Shown one piece after another: positions 1-5,374 of a stretch of DNA of 5,503 nucleotides. Under the pieces are notes generated by a model, which did not search any database, was not told the origin of the DNA, and was given only the letters and a program-made list of their open reading frames with translations. Each line of letters opens with the position of its first letter. The stretch's first letter is position 1. Source of the stretch: an uncultured Microbacterium sp. (GTDB lineage Bacteria; Actinomycetota; Actinomycetes; Actinomycetales; Microbacteriaceae). Location: the NCBI GenBank assembly GCA_947647645.1, contig CANSLE010000185.1:1-5503 (forward strand), in the 5' to 3' direction. Made by a program: the position numbers and the translations under genes.

Positions 1-903
1 GAGGCCGCCGACGCGACGCCGGCGGACGACATCGACCTCTTCTGGTCCGACGTCGACCTCGAGCGCCCAGAGCAGGCGCGCCGCCGTCTCGAGGGGCTTC
101 TGGACGACCGCGCGCTCGACGACGCGCGCGCCGCGTACGAGCGTGCGTCGCTGCACGACTCCCTGGGGGAGGAACGCGAGGCGATCCCGCTCTACCGTGC
201 CGCCTTGGCCGGGGGACTGCCCCACCCCTACCGGACGCAGGCGACCATCCAGCTCGCCAGCTCACTGCGCAACGTCGGCGAGTCCTCCGGCGCGATCGCG
301 CTCCTCAAGGAGGTGCCCGACGATGACCCCCTTGTCGACGCGGCACGGGCGTTCCTCGCTCTCGCGCTCTTCTCCGACGAGAAGCCCGCACGAGCCCTGT
401 CCACCGCCTTGCGCACGCTCGCGCCCCGGTTGCCCCGGTACCAGCGCGCGGTCGGCGCCTACGCCGACGAGCTGACGGCGCCCGATCGTGTCCGCGCGAT
501 CGCCGTGGGCCTGCTCGTGCACAACGGGTACGTGCTGCTGGAGTCCTATCCGGCGAATGACCGTCACGACGAGTTCCTCCGCGCGCCCGGGGGCGGCATC
601 GAGTTCGGCGAGCCCGCCGCGTCCGCGGTCGTCCGCGAGTTCTCCGAGGAGTTCGGCGCCGCCCTCGACGCGGTGCAGCCGCTCGGTGTCACGGAGAACA
701 TCTTCGACGGTCCGAGCGGTCGCGGCCACGAGATCGTGCACGTGTTCCGGGTGGCCTCGGCCGACCTGAGCGCGCTCCCCGCCGGCGAGCGGCTCCCGGT
801 CCGGGACAGCCACACCAGCGTCGGCTGGTACAACATCGCCACGGTGCGGGCGGACACGACCCGTCCGGTCTACCCGGTCGGCATCCTCGATCTTCTCCGC
901 TGA
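1..903 (+). CDS. TPR_5-like / Nudix hydrolase fusion protein (5' end outside window)
   Basis: The frame is open from the first base to a TGA at 901-903, giving 300 visible residues. There is no ATG, GTG or TTG in this frame before a TTG at 205, which lies inside the conserved TPR region, so the true start is upstream of the window. Residues about 35-158 are helical and Ala/Leu-rich and resemble the actinobacterial TPR_5 family: EREAIPLYRAAL (58-69), then QLASSLRNVGE (84-94), AFLALAL (117-123) and LPRYQRAVGAYADEL (144-158). Residues about 161-300 are a Nudix domain. The full Nudix box G-x5-E-x7-REUxEExGU runs from G198 to A220, with E204, R212, E213, E216 and E217 present, so metal binding and phosphoanhydride hydrolysis should be intact. 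The APGGGIEFGE and later ENIFDG...GHEIVHVF segments fit a common MutT-like subgroup. The substrate (nucleotide, sugar nucleotide or other) cannot be told. No signal peptide or membrane segment is visible in this part; it is probably cytosolic. TPR regions usually bind proteins, so partner recruitment is an inference. Confidence 0.85.
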   Translation, partial: EAADATPADDIDLFWSDVDLERPEQARRRLEGLLDDRALDDARAAYERASLHDSLGEEREAIPLYRAALAGGLPHPYRTQATIQLASSLRNVGESSGAIALLKEVPDDDPLVDAARAFLALALFSDEKPARALSTALRTLAPRLPRYQRAVGAYADELTAPDRVRAIAVGLLVHNGYVLLESYPANDRHDEFLRAPGGGIEFGEPAASAVVREFSEEFGAALDAVQPLGVTENIFDGPSGRGHEIVHVFRVASADLSALPAGERLPVRDSHTSVGWYNIATVRADTTRPVYPVGILDLLR

Positions 904-960
904 CGACGCTTCCGGGCGGGGGCCGGCCCGATGACAGGCGGACGGGCACGACACCGCGTC

Positions 961-989
961 CTGAGCACGCCGGGGCTCTCTGATAGGCT
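961..989 (+). promoter_or_regulatory. Putative rpsD promoter (-35 CTGAGC, -10 TAGGCT)
   Basis: TAGGCT at 984-989 fits the actinobacterial TAnnnT -10 pattern. Seventeen bases upstream lies CTGAGC at 961-966, a weak -35 that keeps the TGA core of TTGACA. Transcription would start near 996 and leave a leader of about 140 nt before rpsD. No better -10/-35 pair is apparent in 904-1136: TTGACC at 1030-1035 has no -10 at the right spacing. The call rests on pattern only. Confidence 0.4.
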
Positions 990-995
990 TGAGTG

Positions 996-1136
996 GCTCG
1001 AAACCGGTTTTCGGGCATCCCCTCTCTTCTTGACCGACCTTCCGGCATGCCCCGGCGTGCAGTCCGGACAGGGCGAGGAGAGGCGATACGTCCGCGAGGC
1101 GCGACAGTCGCGTCCGCGTAACGAAAGGAACACTTC
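996..1136 (+). promoter_or_regulatory. rpsD 5' leader with potential hairpins
   Basis: The stretch between the putative transcription start and the rpsD GTG is long for this genome type and rich in self-complementary segments. A 6-bp hairpin can form at 1045-1060 (GCATGC, 4-nt loop, GCGTGC, with one G-T pair). CGCGAC (1100-1105) can pair with GTCGCG (1107-1112), realistically as 4 bp with a 5-nt loop. The octamer CGTCCGCG occurs twice (1089-1096 and 1111-1118). S4 is a known translational autoregulator that binds its own mRNA leader in other bacteria, so an autoregulatory leader is plausible. I cannot match it to a known S4-leader fold; the regulatory role is inference. Confidence 0.3.
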
Positions 1137-1139
1137 GTG
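1123..1139 (+). promoter_or_regulatory. Ribosome binding site and GTG start of rpsD
   Basis: GAAAGGA at 1123-1129 is a good Shine-Dalgarno match, 7 nt before the GTG at 1137. It fixes the start so that the protein begins MATKSQDRRKVRLSRALG, the expected S4 N-terminus after a one- or two-residue leader. Confidence 0.85.
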
Positions 1140-1766
1140 GCTACGAAGTCCCAGGACCGCCGCAAGGTGCGTCTGTCGCGTGCCCTCGGCATCGCGCTGA
1201 CCCCCAAGGCAGCCAAGTACCTCGAGAAGCGCCCGTACGCCCCCGGCGAGCACGGCCGCACCAAGCGCAAGCAGGACAGCGACTTCGCCGTCCGTCTCCG
1301 CGAGAAGCAGCGTCTGCGCGAGCAGTACGGCATCCGCGAGAAGCAGATGCGCAACACCTTCAACGAGGCCCGCCGCAAGGACGGCCTGACCGGTGAGAAC
1401 CTGGTCGAGCTGCTGGAGATGCGCCTCGACGCCCTCGTGCTGCGTGCCGGCTTCGCCCGCACCACCGCGCAGGCCCGTCAGCTCGTCGTGCACCGCCACA
1501 TCCTCGTGGACGGCCAGCTCGTCGACCGCCCGTCGTTCCGCGTGAAGCCGGGACAGCTCATCCACGTCAAGCCGAAGAGCGAGTCGCTGGAGCCGTTCCA
1601 GGTCGCCGCCCTCGGTGGCCACGCCGAGGTCCTGCCCCCCGTTCCGGGCTACCTCGAGGTCGAGCTCGACAAGCTCCAGGCGCGTCTCGTGCGTCGCCCC
1701 AAGCGCGCCGAGGTCCCCGTGACCGGTGACGTGCAGCTCGTCGTCGAGTACTACGCGGCCCGCTAA
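1137..1766 (+). CDS. rpsD: 30S ribosomal protein S4 (zinc-free, C-minus type)
   Basis: The 209-residue product is a full-length bacterial S4, a primary 16S rRNA binder that nucleates assembly of the 30S body and helps form the mRNA entry site. The N-terminal region carries the typical KRPYAPGEHG segment (residues 32-41) followed by LREKQRLREQYGI. The S4 RNA-binding domain spans about 97-160 with MRLDALVLRAGFA, ARQLVVHRHILVDG and FRVKPGQ. The C-terminus ends in the usual VVEYYAAR. There is no cysteine in the whole protein, so the four-Cys zinc site of some S4 proteins is absent, which makes this the C-minus form. It sits alone between a leader and a strong terminator, away from the alpha operon where many bacteria keep rpsD, and next to alaS as in many actinobacteria. 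Codon use is strongly biased (CGC/CGT, AAG, CTC), consistent with high expression. Identification is secure. Confidence 0.98.
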   Translation: MATKSQDRRKVRLSRALGIALTPKAAKYLEKRPYAPGEHGRTKRKQDSDFAVRLREKQRLREQYGIREKQMRNTFNEARRKDGLTGENLVELLEMRLDALVLRAGFARTTAQARQLVVHRHILVDGQLVDRPSFRVKPGQLIHVKPKSESLEPFQVAALGGHAEVLPPVPGYLEVELDKLQARLVRRPKRAEVPVTGDVQLVVEYYAAR

Positions 1767-1773
1767 GCCGCTT

Positions 1774-1800
1774 CGGCACCCGCTCGACGATCGGGTGCCG
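1774..1800 (+). terminator. First hairpin after rpsD (9-bp stem)
   Basis: CGGCACCCG (1774-1782) is perfectly complementary to CGGGTGCCG (1792-1800) around a 9-nt loop, 7 nt after the rpsD stop codon. No T-tract follows. It may be an RNA 3'-end stabiliser or the first half of a tandem terminator. GCCG at 1767-1770 can also pair with CGGC at 1774-1777, so a small alternative hairpin competes for the same 5' arm. Confidence 0.55.
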
Positions 1801-1803
1801 TCA

Positions 1804-1835
1804 GAAGGGCGTCGGGGTTCTCCCCGGCGCCCTTC
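1804..1835 (+). terminator. Strong rho-independent-like terminator of rpsD
   Basis: Bases 1804-1817 pair with 1822-1835 to give a 14-bp stem with one internal G-T wobble and a TTCT tetraloop; the upper stem is GGGG/CCCC. The bases after it (GTCGTCCCGTC) are only moderately T-rich, as is common for actinobacterial terminators. It lies about 50 nt before the next gene, so it should separate rpsD from the downstream unit. Confidence 0.75.
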
Positions 1836-1872
1836 GTCGTCCCGTCACGACCATCCGCGCGGGCCATGCACC

Positions 1873-1888
1873 TAACATGGAACCCATG
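1873..1888 (+). promoter_or_regulatory. Putative -10 box (TAACAT) of a leaderless transcript
   Basis: TAACAT at 1873-1878 matches the TAnnnT -10 pattern and lies 7 nt before the ATG at 1886, so transcription would begin at or next to that A. No convincing Shine-Dalgarno precedes either candidate ATG (1877 or 1886), in contrast to rpsD, alaS and mltG. That is the usual look of an actinobacterial leaderless gene. A clear -35 is not visible; the region 1847-1855 has only a GAC core at poor spacing. Confidence 0.5.
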
Positions 1889-2167
1889 AAGAGCGTGCTG
1901 TGGTTCGTCGTGGGACTCGCGGGAGGCTTCGTCGCCGCCCATCTGATGAACAAGGACCCCCGCGGCCACGAGGTCCTCGCCGAGGTCGATGCCCGCATCA
2001 CCGAGTTCACCGATCGCATCGGCGAGGCGTACCGGGCGCAGGAGGCGAAGATCGACGGCATCGTCGAAGACGTCAAGGATGTCGCCGCGCACGCCGTCGA
2101 GGCGGCGAAGGGCGCGGCATCCAGCGCCGTGGACGCGGCGACCGACGCCGCCAAGAACGCCGACTGA
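1886..2167 (+). CDS. Small single-pass membrane protein with 11-residue helical repeats
   Basis: The product is 93 residues from the ATG at 1886, or 96 from the in-frame ATG at 1877. I chose 1886 because 1877 falls inside the likely -10 box and the later ATG suits a leaderless transcript. Residues 4-20 (VLWFVVGLAGGFVAAHL) form one hydrophobic, glycine-containing membrane segment. From about 28 the protein is a continuous charged, Ala-rich amphipathic helix with hydrophobics at V30, V34, I38, F41, I45, Y49 and I56. It ends in three 11-residue repeats: IVEDVKDVAAH (59-69), AVEAAKGAASS (70-80) and AVDAATDAAKN (81-91). Small one-segment proteins of this kind (DUF948/YtxH-like, DUF6167-like) occur between rpsD and alaS in other actinobacteria; assignment to a particular family is uncertain. 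The function is unknown. No catalytic motif or cysteine is present. The helical tail could form a coiled coil or lie on the membrane surface; that is inference. Confidence 0.8.
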   Translation: MKSVLWFVVGLAGGFVAAHLMNKDPRGHEVLAEVDARITEFTDRIGEAYRAQEAKIDGIVEDVKDVAAHAVEAAKGAASSAVDAATDAAKNAD

Positions 2168-2225
2168 CCCACCCCCGCACCGTCCCCGTCCGGGACCGCC
2201 CGATCCCGCACGCCCGTGCTCTGCC

Positions 2226-2241
2226 GAGGAACCCATAGATG
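2226..2241 (+). promoter_or_regulatory. Ribosome binding site and ATG start of alaS
   Basis: GAGGA at 2226-2230 lies 8 nt before the ATG at 2239, a standard Shine-Dalgarno arrangement. The 71-nt gap behind the small membrane protein (2168-2238) shows no clear -10 box and only a weak 5-bp hairpin at 2182-2196, so cotranscription from the upstream gene is likely. Confidence 0.8.
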
Positions 2242-4902
2242 AAGACCGCCGAGATCGCCCAGCGCTACCTGGATTACTTCGAGAAGAACGGGCACACGAT
2301 CGTGCCCTCCTCCTCCCTGGTCACCGACGACCCCGCGCTGCTGTTCACCGTCGCCGGCATGGTGCCGTTCATCCCGTACCTCTCCGGCGACGTGCCCGCC
2401 CCCTTCGCGCGCGCGGCGGACAACCAGAAGTGCATCCGCACGAACGACATCGAAGAGGTCGGCAAGACGCCGCGCCACGGCACGTTCTTCCAGATGCTCG
2501 GCAACTGGTCGTTCGGGGACTATTTCAAAGAGGGTGCGATCCGCTACGCCTGGGAGTTGCTGACCACGGCGGAGGAGGACGGCGGCCTCGGTTTCGATCC
2601 GAAGGACCTGTGGGTCACCGTCTACGAAGAAGACGATGAGGCCCACGACCTGTGGCTGCGCCTCACCGACCTGCCCGAGGAGCGCATCCAGCGCCTCGGC
2701 AAGGACACGAACTACTGGTCGACAGGCCTTCCGGGCCCTGCCGGTCCCTGCTCGGAGATCTTCTTCGACCGCGGCCCCGCCTACGGCATCGACGGCGGCC
2801 CCGCCACCGACGACGACCGGTACGTCGAGATCTGGAACCTCGTGTTCATGCAGTACGAGATCACCGACGTGCGCAGCAAGTACGACTTCACGATCGTCGG
2901 CGAGCTGCCGAGCAAGAACATCGACACCGGCATGGGCCTGGAGCGCATCGCGTTCCTCAAGCAGGGCGTGGACAACATGTACGAGACCGATCAGGTGCGC
3001 CCGGTCCTCGACGCCGCCGTCGCCCTCTCCGGCAAGGCCTATGGCGCGAACCACGAAGACGACGTGCGGTTCCGCGTCGTCGCCGACCACGTGCGCTCGT
3101 CGCTGATGCTCCTGAGCGACGGCGTCACGCCCGCCAACGAGGGACGCGGGTACATCCTGCGGCGCCTGATGCGCCGCGTCATCCGCTCGATGCGCCTGCT
3201 GGGCGTCGACGGGCCGACCTTCGAGATCCTCTTCGCCGCCTCGCGCGACGCGATGAAGGAGGCGTACCCGGTCGTGGGCATCGACTACGACCGGCTCGTC
3301 GCCTACGCCCTGGCGGAGGAGGCCACCTTCCTGCGCACGCTCGCCGCGGGCTCCGAGAACCTCGACGCCTCGATCGCGGCGGCCAAGGATGCCGGCGCCA
3401 CCGCGATCGGCGGTGCGGAGGCGTTCCTCCTCCACGACACCTACGGCTTCCCGATCGATCTGACGATGGAGATCGTCGAGGAAGCGGGCCTGACGGTCGA
3501 CCGCGACGCGTTCGACTCCCTCATGCACGAGCAGCGCGCCCGCGCGAAGGCGGACGCGCGTTCGCGCAAGCGCCAGCTCGCCGACACGAGCGTCTACCGC
3601 GTCTTCCGCGCGCACGGCGAGACCGTCTTCACCGGCTACACCGACGCGGAGACCGAGTCGACCGTGCTCGGCCTGCTGGTCGACGGCGTCCCCGCGCAGC
3701 GCGCGACGCAGGGTCAGATCGCGGAGGTCATCCTCGCCGAGACCTCCCTCTACGCCGAGAGCGGAGGCCAGGTCGCCGACAAGGGTGTCATCGTCGGCCC
3801 GGGCTACGAGCTCGAGGTGCTCGATGTGCAGCGTCCCGTTCCGGGACTGGTGAGCCACACCGTCGAAGTCACGTCGGGCGAGGTCGGTGTCGGTCAGCCG
3901 GCGACGAGCGTCGTGGATGCCGTCAACCGCCGTGCGGCACAGCAGGCCCACTCCGCGACGCACCTCGTGCACGCGGCGCTGCGGGACACGCTCGGAAAGT
4001 CCGCGACACAGGCCGGATCGCTCAACCGCGCCGGCTACATGCGCTTCGACTTCTCCTGGGGGCAGACGCTGTCGGAGAGCACGAAGACCGAGATCGAGGA
4101 GATCGCCAACAACGCCGTGCGCGACAACCTGCAGGTGACCACCCGCGTGCTCCCGCTCGACGAGGCGAAGGCCGCGGGCGCGATGGCGCTGTTCGGCGAG
4201 AAATACGGCGATACCGTGCGCATGGTGGACATCGGCGGACCGTGGTCGCGCGAGCTGTGCGGCGGCACGCACGTCGGATCCAGCGCCGAGATCGGTCTGA
4301 TCAACCTCGTCGGGGAGTCCTCGGTCGGCGCGTCGACGCGCCGCGTGGAGGCGCTGGTCGGCCTGGACGCCTTCCGCGAGCTGGCAGCCGAGCGCGCCAT
4401 CGTGTCGCAGCTGGCCACGTCGCTGAAGACACCGAAGGATCAGCTCGCCGCCCGCGTCGCCGACCTCGCCGCGAGCCTGAAGGCCGCGGAGAAGCGCATC
4501 GCACAGTTCGAGGCGAAGGCGCTCGAGAGCCGGCTTCCCGCGCTGGTCGCCACGGCGCAGCAGATCGGCGCGTACCGCGTCGTCGCACAGACACTCGGCG
4601 CCGCGGCATCCGCCGACGACGTCCGCACCCTGGCGCTCCAGATCCGGGAACGGGTCGGAGCCGGAGCCGTCGTGGCGCTCGGCGCGGAGGTCGGTGGACG
4701 GCCGATCGTCATCGTCGCGACCGACGACGTCGCCCGCGGCGCCGGTGCCAAGGCCGGCGTGCTGGCGAAGACGGCCGCCAGCGTTCTCGGCGGCGGCGGG
4801 GGAGGCCGCGACGACGTCGCGCAGGGCGGCGGGACGGATGTGAGCGCCCTGCCGAGCGCGCTGACCGCCCTCACCCGCGCACTGGAGACCCCGGGCGCGT
4901 GA
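2239..4902 (+). CDS. alaS: Alanine--tRNA ligase
   Basis: The 887-residue protein is a full-length class II alanyl-tRNA synthetase that charges tRNA-Ala in the cytosol using ATP. The start gives MKTAEIAQRYLDYFEKNGH, the normal N-terminus. Class II motif 2 lies around R79-D94 (RHGTFFQMLGNWSFGD) and motif 3 at G231-I237 (GMGLERI). The GPAGPCSEIFFD segment of the catalytic core is present. The editing domain that removes mischarged Ser and Gly has the HxxxH pair at H571 and H575 and the CGGTH zinc ligands at C674 and H678. The C-terminal C-Ala/DHHA1 domain (about 720-887) ends with six glycines (G851-G856) followed by RDDVAQGGG, the usual tail motif. All catalytic and editing residues I can check are intact. 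The last codons overlap ruvX, and alaS-ruvX-mltG is a common actinobacterial order. Identification is secure. Confidence 0.98.
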   Translation: MKTAEIAQRYLDYFEKNGHTIVPSSSLVTDDPALLFTVAGMVPFIPYLSGDVPAPFARAADNQKCIRTNDIEEVGKTPRHGTFFQMLGNWSFGDYFKEGAIRYAWELLTTAEEDGGLGFDPKDLWVTVYEEDDEAHDLWLRLTDLPEERIQRLGKDTNYWSTGLPGPAGPCSEIFFDRGPAYGIDGGPATDDDRYVEIWNLVFMQYEITDVRSKYDFTIVGELPSKNIDTGMGLERIAFLKQGVDNMYETDQVRPVLDAAVALSGKAYGANHEDDVRFRVVADHVRSSLMLLSDGVTPANEGRGYILRRLMRRVIRSMRLLGVDGPTFEILFAASRDAMKEAYPVVGIDYDRLVAYALAEEATFLRTLAAGSENLDASIAAAKDAGATAIGGAEAFLLHDTYGFPIDLTMEIVEEAGLTVDRDAFDSLMHEQRARAKADARSRKRQLADTSVYRVFRAHGETVFTGYTDAETESTVLGLLVDGVPAQRATQGQIAEVILAETSLYAESGGQVADKGVIVGPGYELEVLDVQRPVPGLVSHTVEVTSGEVGVGQPATSVVDAVNRRAAQQAHSATHLVHAALRDTLGKSATQAGSLNRAGYMRFDFSWGQTLSESTKTEIEEIANNAVRDNLQVTTRVLPLDEAKAAGAMALFGEKYGDTVRMVDIGGPWSRELCGGTHVGSSAEIGLINLVGESSVGASTRRVEALVGLDAFRELAAERAIVSQLATSLKTPKDQLAARVADLAASLKAAEKRIAQFEAKALESRLPALVATAQQIGAYRVVAQTLGAAASADDVRTLALQIRERVGAGAVVALGAEVGGRPIVIVATDDVARGAGAKAGVLAKTAASVLGGGGGGRDDVAQGGGTDVSALPSALTALTRALETPGA

Positions 4903-5372
4903 GCGGATTCCGCCCGGGCGTGCGCCTCGGCATCGATGTCGGGAAGGCCCGCGTCGGTGTCGCGCGATGCGACCGCGACGGACTGCTCGCCGTTCCCGTC
5001 GAGACGGTACCGCGCGGCGAGCACTCCGTGGCCCGCATCCTGGAACTCGCCGCGGAGTACTCGGCGATGGAGCTGCTGGTGGGACTTCCGATCAGCCTCT
5101 CGGGTGGGGAGACCGCCTCCACCGCGGATGCCCGCGCCTTCGCCGCCGCCCTGACGGCGGCATCCGGAATCGACGTGCGACTGGTGGACGAGCGGCTGAG
5201 CACCGTGACGGCCCACGCCGCCCTGCGCGATGCCGGGCGCTCTCAGCGTTCGTCTCGTAGGATTGTCGACCAAGTCGCCGCCGTGGTGCTGCTGCAGCAG
5301 GCGATCGACGTTGAGAAGAGCACCGGCGCACCCGCCGGCGTCGTGTCGCCCGAACCGCAGGAGCCCGTCTAA
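4899..5372 (+). CDS. ruvX: RuvX/YqgF, putative pre-16S rRNA nuclease / Holliday junction resolvase-like protein
   Basis: The product is 157 residues with an RNase H-like fold. YqgF in E. coli is linked to processing the 5' end of 16S rRNA; the family is also annotated as a putative Holliday junction resolvase. Conserved blocks are LGIDVGKARVGVA (10-22, acidic D13), ELLVGLPISLSGG (58-70), VRLVDERLSTVTA (93-105, D97/E98) and VDQVAAVVLLQQAID (123-137, D124). The start chosen is the GTG at 4899, which overlaps the alaS stop in GTGA (4 nt) and leaves the usual 8-9 residues before the first strand. GGAGA at 4884-4888, inside alaS, could serve as its Shine-Dalgarno at about 10 nt, so translation is probably coupled. 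The same frame stays open far back through alaS, so an automatic call could start it much too early; nothing before 4899 in that frame looks like protein. A GTG at 4920 is a less likely alternative start. Confidence 0.95.
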   Translation: MSGFRPGVRLGIDVGKARVGVARCDRDGLLAVPVETVPRGEHSVARILELAAEYSAMELLVGLPISLSGGETASTADARAFAAALTAASGIDVRLVDERLSTVTAHAALRDAGRSQRSSRRIVDQVAAVVLLQQAIDVEKSTGAPAGVVSPEPQEPV

Positions 5373-5374
5373 TG
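5359..5374 (+). promoter_or_regulatory. Ribosome binding site and TAATG start of the mltG-position gene
   Basis: AGGAG at 5359-5363, within the last codons of ruvX, lies 8 nt before the ATG at 5372. The ruvX stop and this start share one base (TAATG), which suggests stop-restart coupling. Confidence 0.75.

Noticed and set aside
913..930. GC-rich palindromic stretch after the Nudix stop codon as a terminator (CGGGC/GCCCG and GGGCCGGCCC).
   Set aside because: Only a 5-bp stem with an 8-nt loop can form, and no T-rich tail follows; such short GC palindromes are expected by chance at this base composition.
262..954. Minus-strand open frame opposite the TPR-Nudix gene.
   Set aside because: The plus-strand frame encodes a complete Nudix box and TPR-like sequence; the reverse frame shows no recognisable motif.
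931..1200. An 89-codon plus-strand frame spanning the rpsD promoter region, leader and first codons of rpsD.
   Set aside because: It crosses the likely promoter, overlaps rpsD out of frame, lacks a Shine-Dalgarno and has no protein-like composition.
870..1622. Minus-strand open frames covering the rpsD leader and most of rpsD.
   Set aside because: They are antisense shadows of a ribosomal protein gene, with no domain or ribosome binding site visible.
1801..4272. An 823-codon open frame on the minus strand opposite alaS and the small membrane protein gene.
   Set aside because: It is antisense to a certain alaS and results from strong G/C bias at third codon positions. Its translation is low-complexity Arg/Val/Asp/His-rich with no recognisable domain, and it also runs across the small membrane protein gene and the intergenic region.
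4787..4809. G-rich run in alaS as a possible G-quadruplex or slippage site.
   Set aside because: It encodes the conserved glycine run of the AlaRS C-terminal domain and the reading frame is intact on both sides.
2652..4898. A long plus-strand open frame running through alaS and continuous with ruvX, which would give a 906-residue protein.
   Set aside because: The part before 4899 is an out-of-frame reading of alaS, almost entirely Arg/Pro/Gly/Ala. The RuvX similarity begins right after the GTG at 4899.
881..5165. Apparent excess of the hexamer GCATCC/GGATGC (about 14 copies by eye).
   Set aside because: Most copies arise from Gly/Arg-Ile (GGC or CGC plus ATC) or Asp-Ala codon pairs, and GCATCG/CGATGC is about as frequent. 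It looks like codon-pair usage rather than a dispersed repeat or signal.
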